From contig NZ_NKJI01000017.1 in NCBI RefSeq assembly GCF_002277815.1, forward strand, positions 1 through 64,000: a stretch of DNA of 64,000 bases, in the 5' to 3' direction. Under the pieces are notes generated by a model that saw only the letters and a list, made by a program, of their open reading frames with translations, ran no database searches and was not told where the DNA came from. The DNA comes from Pseudomonas sp. ERMR1:02. Its GTDB lineage: Bacteria > Pseudomonadota > Gammaproteobacteria > Pseudomonadales > Pseudomonadaceae. Below are positions 16,776-26,599 of the stretch, piece after piece (the first letter of the stretch is position 1; every line of letters begins with the position of its first letter). A program made the position numbers and the translations under genes.

Positions 16776-19412
16776 TTATTTTTTCATGCCGACTCGCCGC
16801 CGCATCTCGGCGGTGATCGTCTGCCGGGTTTTCTTCATGTCGGCCCAGGGCTCGTCGCCCACTTCGGCCAGGCGTTCGTGCACGTTGTGCACATTCCACT
16901 GGTTGCCGCCCTTGAGCTCAGCGACCTCTTCACGAAAAATCGGCACCGACACCGGCAGCCCTTCGCGGGTGCGCACGGCGTAGGCGCAGATGGTGGTGGC
17001 GCCAAGCCCGTTGCGCAGGTAATCAATGAAGATCCGCCCCACCCGGTTCTTCGGCCCCGAGACCGCGGAAAAACGCTCCGGCAGCATCTTCGCCATGTGG
17101 CTGACAATCCCGTGGCTGAAATCCTTGACCTCATCCCAACCGAGTTTGCGGGTCAGCGGCACCACCAGGTGAATGCCCTTGCCGCCGCTGGTCTTGAGAA
17201 ACGCCTTGAGTCCCAGCTCATCGAGCACCGACAGGGTTAATTGGGTCGCCTCGATCATGCGTTTCCACGGTAATGCCGGGTCAGGATCGAGGTCGAGGAC
17301 GAAACGGTCGGGCTTGTCGAGGTTGTCCGAGGTGGCGTTCCAGGTGTGCAGCTCCACGGTGCTCATCTGCACCGCGCCGACCAGCGCTTCGGCGTTGTTG
17401 ATGATCATCACCGGTTGGCCCGTGAGTTCCTTGTCCAGGGTGGTAATGCCGGGAATGGCCAGGCGCTCGGCGTTTTTCTGGAAAAACAATTCGCCGGCAA
17501 TCCCGTCCGGCGCACGCACCAGCGCCACCGGGCGATCCTTGAGCTGCGGCAAAATCCACTCGGCGACGCTGGCGTAATACTCCGCCAATTGCACTTTGGT
17601 GGTGCCGCTCGTGACATCGATCACCCGGTCCGGATGGGTAATGCGTACCTTACCTTCGGCCAGACCGAGTTGTGATGGCGCAGGTTCGGCTTTCTTTTGC
17701 GCCGCGGATGGCTTGGCGGCGGCCGCTTTTTTCTCAGGGGTAGGTTTCGTAGGGGTAGGCTTCGCAGGGGCAGTTTTCACGGCGCTCGGACGCTCCTCGG
17801 TGATGTCTTTGGCAGGTTTGTCGTCACGCAGGCCATGGAACACCGCATGGCGCACCGAACCTTCCTTGGTTATTTCAGCAAAGGCCACTTCCGCCAGCAG
17901 GCGCGGTTTCAGCCAATGCACGCCCTTTGATTCCACGCCACTGGGTGGATTGACCACCGTCGGCTTTTTCGTCTGCAAGGGTTTGAGTTGCTCATGAATG
18001 CTGCCCAAGGTGGCTTCGGTAAATCCGGTGCCGACCTTGCCGGCGTAGCGCAACTCGCCGCTGTCGTGATCATGCAACCCCAGCAGCAATGCACCGAATG
18101 CACTGCGTGAGCCTTTGGGATCGGTGAAACCGACGATGATGAACTCCTGCCGATGCTTGCACTTTAGCTTGATCCAGTCGCTGCTGCGCCGCGATACATA
18201 AGGCGAGCCCAGGCGCTTGCCGATCAGCCCTTCCATGCGCATCTGGCATGCGCTGTTGAGCAAGGCTTGCGGTTCTTCACCGAAGCTGTCGGAAAAACGC
18301 AGCAGCGGGTCTTCACTGGCTTTTAGCACCGTCGCCAACGCAGCCCGGCGCTCCTCGACTGGCACCTCGCGCAGATCCACGCCATTGAGGTACGGCAGGT
18401 CAAACAGGTAGTACAGAATATTGCCGCTACGATTGGCATCGAAGGCATTTTGCAGCGCCTGGAAGTCCGGGATGCCCTGCTCGTCCGCCACTACCATTTC
18501 GCCATCGAGCCAGGCGGACTCCAGGCCCAGCCCCGCCAACGCCTTTGCCTGGCCGGGCAGTTTGTGGGTCCAGTCATGGCCGTTGCGGGTGAAGAGTCTT
18601 ACTTCGTCGTGGTCGATACGCGCCATGATCCGATAGCCGTCGAACTTGACCTCATAACTCCATTGGCCGTCCGGGGCCTTTTCCACCAGTGTCGCCAGTT
18701 CCGGCTTGAGCTGATCCGGCAATTTGGCTTTGTGCGCACCGGTGAGTTGCGCGGGCTTTTCCTTGCGCGCTTCCTTAGGCGCCGCAGCGGCCGGTTTTTT
18801 TATGGCTTTAGGTTTGGCGGCTTTTGCAGCCTTGGGCGCCTTGGCGACAATGGTTCGGTCGCTGAGCACACTGTTCGGCTCGGCGGCGACCACGTCGTAA
18901 TCGACTTCAGGCCGGGCGGCGCCGTCCTGATGCTTGATCAGAAACCACTGTTCCTGCTTGCCCGGCATGTGCGTGCGCACCAGGTTCCACAGGCCGCCGA
19001 GCTTCTCGCCTTGCAACTCGAACTTGAGACGGCCCTTGGCGTAGGCCTTGGCCGCATCTTCCTGGGGAATCCACACGCCCCGGTCCCAGACAATCACATC
19101 GCCCGCGCCGTAGTGACCTTCGGGGATGCTGCCTTCGAAAGTGGCATAGTCAATCGGATGGTCTTCGACATGCACCGCCAGGCGCTTGACCTTGGGGTCC
19201 AGCGACGGACCTTTGGGCACCGCCCAGCTCTTGAGCGCGCCGTCGAGCTCCAGGCGGAAGTCGTAATGCAGGTGTGAAGCGTCGTGCTTCTGTATGCAGA
19301 ACTGCAAGGCGTGATCCGTGGCGTTTTTTCTGCCCTTGGGTTTGACGGCGGCAGGCTCGGACGTCGCCGAAAAATCACGCATGCGGTTGTAGTCATCGAG
19401 GTCCTTGTTCAT
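16776..19412 (-). CDS. ligD: Multifunctional non-homologous end-joining DNA ligase LigD
   Basis: 878 residues with the three domains in the Pseudomonas order: 3'-phosphoesterase (about 35-190, HDASHLHYDFRLELDG and the SWAVPKGPS motif), ATP-dependent ligase (about 230-540, nucleotidyl-accepting K256 in EVKFDGYR) and primase-polymerase (about 590-870, metal-binding DLDPDP near 707-711 and TSGGKGIH). Lys/Ala/Pro-rich linkers separate them. LigD works with Ku to repair double-strand breaks; no ku gene is in the window. Confidence 0.97.
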   Translation of the reverse strand: MNKDLDDYNRMRDFSATSEPAAVKPKGRKNATDHALQFCIQKHDASHLHYDFRLELDGALKSWAVPKGPSLDPKVKRLAVHVEDHPIDYATFEGSIPEGHYGAGDVIVWDRGVWIPQEDAAKAYAKGRLKFELQGEKLGGLWNLVRTHMPGKQEQWFLIKHQDGAARPEVDYDVVAAEPNSVLSDRTIVAKAPKAAKAAKPKAIKKPAAAAPKEARKEKPAQLTGAHKAKLPDQLKPELATLVEKAPDGQWSYEVKFDGYRIMARIDHDEVRLFTRNGHDWTHKLPGQAKALAGLGLESAWLDGEMVVADEQGIPDFQALQNAFDANRSGNILYYLFDLPYLNGVDLREVPVEERRAALATVLKASEDPLLRFSDSFGEEPQALLNSACQMRMEGLIGKRLGSPYVSRRSSDWIKLKCKHRQEFIIVGFTDPKGSRSAFGALLLGLHDHDSGELRYAGKVGTGFTEATLGSIHEQLKPLQTKKPTVVNPPSGVESKGVHWLKPRLLAEVAFAEITKEGSVRHAVFHGLRDDKPAKDITEERPSAVKTAPAKPTPTKPTPEKKAAAAKPSAAQKKAEPAPSQLGLAEGKVRITHPDRVIDVTSGTTKVQLAEYYASVAEWILPQLKDRPVALVRAPDGIAGELFFQKNAERLAIPGITTLDKELTGQPVMIINNAEALVGAVQMSTVELHTWNATSDNLDKPDRFVLDLDPDPALPWKRMIEATQLTLSVLDELGLKAFLKTSGGKGIHLVVPLTRKLGWDEVKDFSHGIVSHMAKMLPERFSAVSGPKNRVGRIFIDYLRNGLGATTICAYAVRTREGLPVSVPIFREEVAELKGGNQWNVHNVHERLAEVGDEPWADMKKTRQTITAEMRRRVGMKK

Positions 19413-19684
19413 GGCTCACCCTGCTGGTCGCTGCAGGACGCGCAATCAACGCGTCTCTTCCTCAGCAGAGCGAGCCGCACGGATAAAAATTCCATTGGCA
19501 TTGAAATTGCCCGGACAGACGGCCCCGTGGTACGGCTGCCCTCGCTGACTGATCATTCCCACGCTCTGCGTGGGAATGCCTCACGGGACGCTCCGCGTTC
19601 CTGCCCCGTAACCTGAGCCGTGCACGACATTTGTGACGCAGAGCGTCACGGGCTGCATTCCCACGCAGAGCGTAGGAACGATCA
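19413..19684. repeat. Intergenic gap with GCGTGGGAA-type palindromic repeat (19548-19681)
   Basis: Inverted ttcccacgctctgcgtggga and ttcccacgcagagcgtagga modules with cgggacgctccgcg and gacgcagagcgtcacgg between them. Same family as 28846-28957 and 53453-53566, distinct from the gtaggagc REP. Confidence 0.8.
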
Positions 19685-20431
19685 TCAAACAGCACCACCC
19701 CTCGCTTGTTGTTCCAGGTGTACCTGTAAATCCGGATCGATGTTCAGCGCCGCAGCCAGCTCATCCAGATAATTACGCTCGGCATCCTGCTGATCATCAA
19801 CAACCATCACGCTGGCCAGGTACATCTCGGCAGCCATGCCGGGGTCGGTGGCCAATTGCGCCACCTCGGCAGGGTCCAGCGGTTTGGCGACTTCATCGTC
19901 CAGCCATTGCTGCAATTGTGGATCGTCGGTATGGCGGCCGATTTCGGTGCTGATCATCTGCTTCTCGGCCGGGTCGATCCGGCCATCGGCCTTCGCCGCT
20001 GCTATTAATGCACGCAGGATCGCATGGCTGTGCTCCTCGACTTGCGGACCGGCCAACAGATCCACCGTGCGCATCGCCTGTTGTGGGGCCTGTTGCTGCT
20101 GCGTAGTCTGACTGCGTTGCCAGGCCTGATACGCCTGGAACGCCATCATCCCCAGCGAAGCGAGCGCGGCATAGTTGGTGCCACCCCCGGAGCGCGATTG
20201 TGGTGAACCGCCCATCGGCGAGCCACCGCCCAGCAAACCACCGAGCAATCCGCCCAGTCCACCGGCACCAGCGCTGGAACCACCGCCCCCGCCACCACCC
20301 AGCAGACCGCCGAGCAATCCGCCCAGATCTCCGAGCCCACCTTGAGTCGACGCCCCACCGCCGCCCTGTTGCGGCATCGAGCCCTGGCCGCCGCCCCGCA
20401 GTAATCGTTCGAGCAGATCGCTGGTGTTCAT
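19685..20431 (-). CDS. DUF533/TerB-like protein with Gly-rich N-terminus
   Basis: 248 residues from the Met MNTSDLLERLL at 20431 (GAGGATGTC upstream). Residues about 12-75 are an extremely Gly-rich low-complexity segment with repeated GGLLGGLLGGG, then a hydrophobic ASLGMMAFQAYQAW stretch, and a C-terminal DUF533 domain related to TerB (ILRALIAAAKADGRIDPAEK, PEKxxIxxE-type helices). Likely inner membrane associated; function unknown. Confidence 0.85.
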   Translation of the reverse strand: MNTSDLLERLLRGGGQGSMPQQGGGGASTQGGLGDLGGLLGGLLGGGGGGGSSAGAGGLGGLLGGLLGGGSPMGGSPQSRSGGGTNYAALASLGMMAFQAYQAWQRSQTTQQQQAPQQAMRTVDLLAGPQVEEHSHAILRALIAAAKADGRIDPAEKQMISTEIGRHTDDPQLQQWLDDEVAKPLDPAEVAQLATDPGMAAEMYLASVMVVDDQQDAERNYLDELAAALNIDPDLQVHLEQQARGGAV

Positions 20432-20732
20432 GACGACATCCTCTTCGTTGGAGTTGATCCAGTCAGACAACGATAGTCCTCGCCGGCAAATGTGCTACCA
20501 CCGTTTGGCCGACATGCCCCGAAACATAGCTCGTAATATAGCCCCGGAACATAGCCCCGCACCTGCCTTCGCAGATTAATCCAAGGCCTTTTTTTACGGC
20601 CCAGCTAAGATTCATAGGCGGTGAACCTTATTCCCGGATACCCGGTCGATACCTGCAATCCGACCCGGTTTGCCGCCGCCTTCGATGCTGAAGGCGATGA
20701 CTGGCTTGCTTCACTTTCTGGAGAACGCCCCC

Positions 20733-21455
20733 GTGATATCGACTCTACACATCGCCAGGCTCAAAGCGTGGGGAGCCCATGGTTTTACCGCCACCGGCGT
20801 GGTCACCGCCTTCCTTGCGACCCTTGCCCTGCTCGATAACCAGCCGACCAATTGCCTGCTCTGGCTGGGCGTGGCCCTGATCGTCGACGGCCTGGACGGC
20901 GCGCTGGCGCGCAAGGTCAATGTGCAGTCGGTGCTGCCGAGTTTCGACGGCTCGATCCTGGATCTGGTCATCGACTACCTGACGTATGTGTTCATTCCCG
21001 CGCTGTTCATCTATCGCTACATTCCGCTGCCGGACTACACGCTGTTGCTGACGGTGTCGCTGATTCTGGTGTCGTCGCTGTTCTGCTTCTGCAACGTCAA
21101 TATGAAAAGCAAGGACAACTACTTCCAGGGCTTCCCCGCCGCGTGGAACGTGGTTGCCCTGTGCCTGTACATCATTGCGCCGTCGCCGTGGATCACCTTC
21201 CTGACGGTGATCGGCCTGGCACTGCTGACGCTGACCCGGATGAAATTCCTGCATCCGTTCCGTGTGCGCCGCTTCATGCCGATCAATATCGCCGTGACGG
21301 CCATCTGGCTGCTGTGCAGCCTGTCGCTGGTGATCAACCACCCGGTGATCAACCCGATGGTGATGGGGCTCTGGCTGCTGATGTCGGCCTATTTTCTGGG
21401 GATCTGCTTCTGGCGTACCGCGCTGGAGTGGTTCGACGAATCGCGGCTCAAGTAA
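20733..21455 (+). CDS. pcs: Phosphatidylcholine synthase
   Basis: About 240 residues. Condenses CDP-diacylglycerol with choline. The CDP-alcohol phosphotransferase motif is complete (DGLDGALAR, then FDGSILDLVID), with about eight membrane helices. The GTG at 20733 (VISTLHIARLKAWGAHGF) has GGAG ten bases upstream and fits the family N-terminus; an ATG at 20697 would add 12 residues. Downstream DUF488 begins 4 bases after its stop, so the two form an operon. Confidence 0.9.
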   Translation: MISTLHIARLKAWGAHGFTATGVVTAFLATLALLDNQPTNCLLWLGVALIVDGLDGALARKVNVQSVLPSFDGSILDLVIDYLTYVFIPALFIYRYIPLPDYTLLLTVSLILVSSLFCFCNVNMKSKDNYFQGFPAAWNVVALCLYIIAPSPWITFLTVIGLALLTLTRMKFLHPFRVRRFMPINIAVTAIWLLCSLSLVINHPVINPMVMGLWLLMSAYFLGICFWRTALEWFDESRLK

Positions 21456-21459
21456 CGCC

Positions 21460-21846
21460 ATGCCTATCCATATCGTGCGACTCGGCTCGCCTCGAAGCCC
21501 CGGTGAAGGCCTGCGCCTGGGCACCGTGCGCCGCCCGCCCCGGGGCGTACCGAAAGCCGAGTTTGCCAAGCGCGATTTCTTTGACGTGTGGCAGCCGCAG
21601 CTGTCACCCAGCGCGGAGCTGGTTGGCGAAGCACTGGCGGCGGACGATGCCAAGGCCTGGGCCACCTTCGTGCGCAAGTTCAAAGCCGAAATGAAACACC
21701 CGGCTGCCAGCCAGATGCTGGATCTGCTGGCCGCCCTCTCCCATCACACTTCCCTGGCCGTGGGTTGTTATTGCGAGGATGAAGCGCATTGTCATCGGTC
21801 TGTGTTGCGCGAGTTGCTGGAGGCTCGGGGTGCGGAGGTGATTTAA
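21460..21846 (+). CDS. DUF488-family protein
   Basis: 128 residues. Matches the DUF488 pattern with RPPRGVPKAEFAKRDFFDVW in the first third and the Cys/His cluster AVGCYCEDEAHCHRSVLRE near the C-terminus that is conserved in this family. Cytosolic; molecular function not established. Four-base gap after pcs suggests co-transcription. Confidence 0.85.
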   Translation: MPIHIVRLGSPRSPGEGLRLGTVRRPPRGVPKAEFAKRDFFDVWQPQLSPSAELVGEALAADDAKAWATFVRKFKAEMKHPAASQMLDLLAALSHHTSLAVGCYCEDEAHCHRSVLRELLEARGAEVI

Positions 21847-21867
21847 ATCCCCAAACGCCACGAATCC

Positions 21868-21958
21868 CTGTAGGAGCCGGCTTGCTGGCGAAGACGGCTG
21901 TCCAGTCAGCTATCCAGCGCCTGATACACCGCCATCGCCAGCAAGCCGGCTCCTACAG
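21868..21958. repeat. REP doublet, GCCGGC subtype
   Basis: Arms gtaggagccggcttgctggc and gccagcaagccggctcctac between two convergent genes. Confidence 0.88.
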
Positions 21959-21974
21959 GGTCCTGCGCCCCCGA

Positions 21975-22787
21975 TCAACGCCTTGTGATAACCACCTCCA
22001 GATACTCACTAGGCACCACCAGCGACCTGTCCCCCGCCCTGTTCGAGCGGTTCAGCAGCTCGGTCAGGTCATTTTCCAGAGCCTTGGCGCCGTCCGCCGG
22101 CAGCGCCGCGAACGCCTTGTGCAGCGGGCCGTACCAGCTGCGGAACGTATCGATGAAATGCCCGGCGTTGCGATAGCGGAACGTGAAGGTCTTGCGCGTC
22201 ACCTGCACCAGGAAGTTGCGCTCGTTGAATTGCGAGTGCAACCAGGCTTCGGTGCCCCACTGCGATGGCGGTTGTGCGCCTGGCGGTGGTGGCATGTGCT
22301 TGCCAAGGGTCTTGAACATCTGGCCGACAAAGCCTTCCGGGGTCCAGTTGGCCAGGCCGATCCGGCCTCCCGGCCGACAGACCCGCGCCAGTTCCGCGGC
22401 AGCCTTGGGCTGGTCCGGCGTAAACATCACGCCGAAGGTCGAAAGTACGGCATCGAAACTGGCATCGTCAAAGGGCAGCGCTTCGGCATCCGCCACTTGA
22501 AAGGTGACGTTGAGGCGTTCAGCCCTCGCCCGGTCTTCGCCGCGTTCGAGCAGTGCGGCTACATAGTCGGTGGAGGTGACAAGGCAGCCACGGCGCGCCG
22601 CAGCCAACGTGGCGTTGCCGTTGCCGGCAGCGACATCCAGCACTTGTTCATCACACAACAGGTCGCAAGCTTCGGCCAGATTCTCACCGACAATCTGCAA
22701 GGTGGTGCCGATCACGGCGTAGTCGCCACTAGCCCAAGCGACCATTTGACGGTTTTTCAAGGCAACAAGATCAATAGGTGTACTCAT
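21975..22787 (-). CDS. Class I SAM-dependent methyltransferase (UbiE-like)
   Basis: 270 residues. Motif I VLDVAAGNGNATLAAA for AdoMet, TSTDYV as acidic loop, motif II-type DASFDAVLSTFGVMFTP and motif III RVCRPGGRIGLANW. The ATG at 22787 sits 8 bases from GGAG; the upstream in-frame GTG at 22796 touches the ribosome site and is less likely. Substrate unknown. Confidence 0.87.
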   Translation of the reverse strand: MSTPIDLVALKNRQMVAWASGDYAVIGTTLQIVGENLAEACDLLCDEQVLDVAAGNGNATLAAARRGCLVTSTDYVAALLERGEDRARAERLNVTFQVADAEALPFDDASFDAVLSTFGVMFTPDQPKAAAELARVCRPGGRIGLANWTPEGFVGQMFKTLGKHMPPPPGAQPPSQWGTEAWLHSQFNERNFLVQVTRKTFTFRYRNAGHFIDTFRSWYGPLHKAFAALPADGAKALENDLTELLNRSNRAGDRSLVVPSEYLEVVITRR

Positions 22788-22824
22788 GAATTCCACTCCG
22801 TTGCGGGTTGGAACGCAGCCCGGC

Positions 22825-23094
22825 TTATTCTGCCGTGGTCGGATCGATGATGGACGTGACTTGGGAAACGCGGTTGGCCGGGAAACCGCTCTGCCTGGCG
22901 TGCTCCTGAATCAGCTCTTCGCTCGGTGCAATGTATACGCAGTAAAGCTTGTCACCGGTGACATAACTTTGCAGCCACTGCACCTCTGGCAACTCGCGCA
23001 ATGTCCTGCAGGATTTTTGCGCCGCTGCTTTCAAATCCCTTTCTGACAGTGTTCCAGCACCTGGTATTTCGCGTTCAATAACGAACTTCGGCAT
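22825..23094 (-). CDS. DUF4242-family small protein
   Basis: 89 residues, MPKFVIEREIPGAGTLSERD and LQSYVTGDKLYCVYIAPSEE typical of DUF4242, a ferredoxin-like alpha/beta domain. It lies 38 bases upstream of the methyltransferase in the same direction and is probably co-transcribed. Function not known. Confidence 0.85.
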   Translation of the reverse strand: MPKFVIEREIPGAGTLSERDLKAAAQKSCRTLRELPEVQWLQSYVTGDKLYCVYIAPSEELIQEHARQSGFPANRVSQVTSIIDPTTAE

Positions 23095-23285
23095 GGCAAC
23101 CTCTCATACTTTTTATTGATGACAGGGTCGGCAGTGGCCCTGTAGACGAACTATCGCTCTGGCGCACGCCGGCGTCCTGCCCGATCGTCGGCCAAGACTG
23201 TCCGATCGTCCGGAGATTCCACGCTACGCGAGGACGCGTTCACAATCAGGCTCTTCACCCACAGCCCCTTACACGGGAAAAGACA

Positions 23286-24250
23286 ATGGACGCCCTGTCA
23301 CAGACCCTTCGTGTCGTCCGCCTGGTCGGCGCCATTTTCATCAACGCCAGGTTCACCGCGCCCTGGTGCTACCAGTCGCCGAGTGCCGACACCGCAGCAC
23401 CGTTTCTGGAGCCGAACGCCGAACGGGTGGTGATCTTTCACCTGATCACCGAGGGCGAGTGTTACGTCGAACTGGGGGATGATCCACCCCTGCTGTTGAC
23501 CGCCGGCGATGTCGTGGTTTTCCCCCACGGCGATGCCCATCGCATGAGCTCCCGTCCCGGATTGACCCCGGCCAGTGGGACGCGGCTGGATAAGGTCCTG
23601 GCGCGGCGGCCTCGGCAATTGAGCTATGGCGGCGGCGGTGCGGTCACGCGTCTGGTGTGCGGCTATCTGGCGTGTGATACGCGGCTGGCGGGCATGTTGC
23701 TGACCGGATTGCCAGCGGTGGTGAAGGTCAATGTACGCGGCTCGAATGCTGGAGTCTGGCTGGAATCTTCCGTGCGTTACGCCCTTGCCGAAGCCCGCTC
23801 GCCAAGGCCCGGCGGCGAAGGCGTGCTGGCGAAACTGGCCGAGGTGTTGTTTATTGAAGTGCTGCGCCTGTACATGCACGAACACGGCAAGGGTCGCACC
23901 GGTTGGCTGGCGGGCGTGAGCGACCGAATCGTCGGCGCCGCCCTCAACGCCTTGCATAAAAAACCCTGCCACGGCTGGACCCTGGATGAACTGGCGCGTA
24001 CTGCCGGCACGTCAAGATCGGTATTGGCCGAACGCTTTCAGCAATTGGTGGGGTTTCGCCGATGCAATACCTGACGCAATGGCGCATGTTGCTGGCGGCC
24101 AATCTGTTACGCAGCAGCAACAGTTCCCTGATGCGGATTGCCGAAGAGGTGGGTTATCAGACCGACACGGCGTTCAGTCGGGCCTTTCGGCGTGAATATG
24201 GAACCCCGCCAGCGGCGTGGCGGCGTACTCATGCTGCTGCGGTTCATTGA
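23286..24250 (+). pseudogene. AraC-family regulator (cupin type), frameshifted
   Basis: N-terminal AraC_binding_2-type cupin (FHLITEGECYVELGDDPPLL, GDVVVFPHGDAHRM), then two helix-turn-helix units. The first (WTLDELARTAGTSRSVLAER) is in frame 1; the second (LMRIAEEVGYQTDTAFSRAF) is in the next frame. The break is the G4 run at 24050-24053; one more G gives an intact 321-residue protein, normal for the family. Divergent from the DUF4242-methyltransferase pair, which it may control. Confidence 0.83.
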
Positions 24251-24265
24251 TTAGCCCTGCGTTCC

Positions 24266-24366
24266 CTGTAGGAGCAAGCTTGCTCGCGAAAATGTCTGGG
24301 CAACGCGTTCGTTCTGGCAGTACGCGTTATCGTTGACGTCCATCGCGAGCGAGCTCGCTCCTACAG
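24266..24366. repeat. REP doublet, GAGC/GCTC subtype
   Basis: Arms gtaggagcaagcttgctcgc and gcgagcgagctcgctcctac, between convergent araC-type and dipZ genes; one arm carries g-to-a. Confidence 0.85.
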
Positions 24367-24391
24367 GTTTCGCCAGCTGCCTTTTGCGGGT

Positions 24392-25617
24392 TTACGCAGC
24401 TGGAGAAGCGGTCTTGGCTTGAGCCTTGGCCTCGTCTAGCAACTGCTGAATCACCTTCTCTTGCGTGTCATAACTCCCTTCACCAAAGTGTGTGTAACGC
24501 ACCTGGCCCTTGGCGTCGATTATGTAGTGCGCAGGCCAGTACTGGTTGTCGAAGTTGCGCCAGATCGCGTAGTTGTTGTCGATCGCTACCGGGTAGGTGA
24601 TGCCGTATTCCTTCACCTTGTCCTTGACGTTGTCGATGATGCGTTCGAACCCGTACTCAGGCGTGTGCACGCCGATTACCACCAGTCCATCCTTCTCGTA
24701 TTTCTTTGCCCAGTCCTTGACGTAAGGCAGGGTGTGTTTGCAGTTGATGCAGTCGAAGGTCCAGAAATCCACCAGCACCACTTTGCCTTTGAGCGATTCG
24801 TTGGTCAGTGCCGGCGAGTTGATCCATTGCACGGCGCCGGACAGCGATGGCATGGCACCCTGGGCGTTGTCCATGGACTCGGCCTTGACCTTGCTGACGA
24901 AGTAGTCGACGACTTTCGGTACGGTTTCCAGCACGCCTTTTTCGACGCTGCTGACACCTTGCGAAGAGGTGTTGGCCAGCAGCACGTTATCGGCACCAGT
25001 GGAGATCACCGCCGCACCGGCCAGCACCGCGACACCGGCGCCACGACGCAGCCAGCCCGTGACCGGAATCGATGGTTTCAAGCGATTGACCAGACCGCGA
25101 CCGGCGAAGATGAGGGTGCCAAGGGACAACGCGCTGCCCAGTCCGTAGGCCAGCAGCAACAGACTGGTGTTGGCGTTCGCGCCTTGCAGCATGGCACTGG
25201 TGAGGATCACCCGAGGATCGGCCCTGCGCAGGGTGCCCAGAGCAGACCGGTGGCGACGCCGATCATCAACGACCCCAGCGGGCCGGAGACTTTGCGGCTG
25301 TTCGGGTCGAGGCGATTGCCCAGCAGGACGAAAGGACGTGCCAACCAGTCGCCGACTCGGGCGGAGATCAGCGACAGGGCAAACAGCACCATCACGATCA
25401 GGGCTACGTGACGGCCGGCGTTGCTGGCTTGTATCACCCATTCGCTGCTGACCACGGCCAGGCTGGAAATCAGGGCAAACGTCAGGGCCATGCCGCCGAG
25501 GGTCAGCAGGATCGATGAGCGCTTGCGGTCGGCACCGGCGAACAGGAACGGCACGACCGGCAGGATGCAGGGGCTGAGGACGGTCAATATGCCGCCCAGG
25601 AAAGCGATGAGGAACAT
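24392..25617 (-). CDS. dipZ: DipZ-type cytochrome c biogenesis/thioredoxin fusion, frameshifted
   Basis: N-terminal CcdA-like membrane domain with redox cysteines in ILTVLSPCILPVVP and LLWAPCAGPILG, then a hydrophobic link and a periplasmic thioredoxin-like domain (DFWTFDCINCKHTLPYV, active-site CINC) with a TlpA-like end. The protein is split: a C3 run at 25210-25212 (G-run on the coding strand) lacks one base, after GPILG. Restored, it is 408 residues. It would pass electrons from the cytoplasm to periplasmic disulfides. It follows the CxxxxC and DUF2790 secreted-protein genes in the same direction. Confidence 0.87.
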
Positions 25618-25660
25618 GGGATCACCTTTGAGAATGAGCGGGACGTTGCACCGCAACCCC

Positions 25661-25745
25661 CTGTAGGAGCGAGCCTGCTCGCGATGGTCGTACATTCGAA
25701 ATCTTCATCGACTGACACACCATCGCGAGCAAGCTCGCTCCTACA
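25661..25745. repeat. REP doublet, GAGC/GCTC subtype
   Basis: Arms gtaggagcgagcctgctcgc and gcgagcaagctcgctcctac between dipZ and the small secreted-protein gene. Confidence 0.87.
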
Positions 25746-25767
25746 AGGGATCGGTGGTGTTTGGGCT

Positions 25768-25980
25768 TTAGGCGGTTTGTTCATCCAGCCACTTGCCCTG
25801 GGTCGTACGGCTGGAGCCGTTTTCGGCGAGCAAGGCATCGGCGCCCTCCTTCGCCACCGGCGTCAGTTGAAAGCAGGTGCTGCTACCGCAAGCGCTCTGT
25901 TCTACAGCGGTATTGGCGTGGGCCGCGGCACCGGCGACGGAGAAGGCAATGGCGGTCAAGAATCGGCTGACGTTGATCAT
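25768..25980 (-). CDS. Small secreted protein with a C-x4-C motif
   Basis: 70 residues from MINVSRFLTAIAFSVAGAAA, a signal peptide with AHA cleavage. The mature peptide of about 47 residues has only two cysteines, in SACGSSTCFQLTPVAKEG, and a hydrophilic tail. It lies between DUF2790 and dipZ in the same direction, which makes it a possible client of DipZ or, more speculatively, of the MNIO enzyme encoded at 29706. I recognise no named family. Confidence 0.65.
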   Translation of the reverse strand: MINVSRFLTAIAFSVAGAAAHANTAVEQSACGSSTCFQLTPVAKEGADALLAENGSSRTTQGKWLDEQTA

Positions 25981-26029
25981 GGTTTTGTTTCTCGCTTCAA
26001 AAGGGATGAGCAGTGGTTGGTCGCAGGAC

Positions 26030-26293
26030 TCAGTTGTCATTGCTGCAGTTGTCAGCAAATTTGCGGTAGTCCAGTACCTGGGTTTTGTTGTGCGAATCCA
26101 AGTAGGTCAGCTGCGCATCCACCACCCCGCAGGAAGGCGAAGCATCCTCTTTCAGCGACACCACTTTCTTGATGTCCAGTTGCGTGCCGTAGCTGTAGGT
26201 TTTAGGGCTGACATCGGCTTCGGCCCGGGCCGACAGGGTGCAGATGTTCAGAGCGGCAAACAGGCAAGCGGCGTAGATGGCTTTGGTGTTCAT
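26030..26293 (-). CDS. DUF2790 secreted protein
   Basis: 87 residues, signal peptide MNTKAIYAACLFAALNICTL with ARA cleavage. The DUF2790 body (KTYSYGTQLDIKKVVSLKED, CGVVDAQLTYLDS, DNCSND) has two conserved cysteines. Paralogue of the broken gene at 7838. GAGGAATCC precedes the ATG. First gene of a likely DUF2790 - CxxxxC peptide - dipZ operon whose promoter region carries a 16-bp direct-repeat box shared with the two-component system and hvfBC. Confidence 0.83.
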   Translation of the reverse strand: MNTKAIYAACLFAALNICTLSARAEADVSPKTYSYGTQLDIKKVVSLKEDASPSCGVVDAQLTYLDSHNKTQVLDYRKFADNCSNDN

Positions 26294-26444
26294 GGCGGAT
26301 TCCTCGAGGTTTAAACAGGTAATTCGTGAGTTGGGCCAAGGCGGTTTGGGTTTGCCTCGATGGAACCTATTTAAAGCTCGCGAGGTATCGGGCATGTGTC
26401 GGGAAAAGGCGCGTGTAAATCGGTAAGTATCAAAGCCGGGCCGA

Positions 26445-26460
26445 GATACAGAGCGATACA
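26445..26460 (+). promoter_or_regulatory. Predicted response-regulator box 1 (GATACAnnGCRATACA)
   Basis: Direct repeat with 10-bp period, GATACAGAGCGATACA, in the divergent region between DUF2790 and the response regulator. It agrees at 13 of 16 positions across all three copies found in the window. A 10-bp tandem half-site layout is typical of OmpR-family regulators. Confidence 0.5.
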
Positions 26461-26512
26461 AACCAGGGGAAAACGTGCGTTTTTTTGTCTGTGTGTATCC
26501 CTAGACAAGCCA

Positions 26513-26528
26513 GATACACTGCAATACA
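26513..26528 (+). promoter_or_regulatory. Predicted response-regulator box 2
   Basis: GATACACTGCAATACA, second copy of the 10-bp-period direct repeat, 72 bases upstream of the response regulator ATG. A weaker inverted half-site (TGTATC) stands at 26494-26499. Confidence 0.5.
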
Positions 26529-26599
26529 AAGCCCTGCGGGCGAGCGGACAAAGGCTCGATAGACTGTGCGACATCCCCCACTGACAGAGGCAAGTCCCC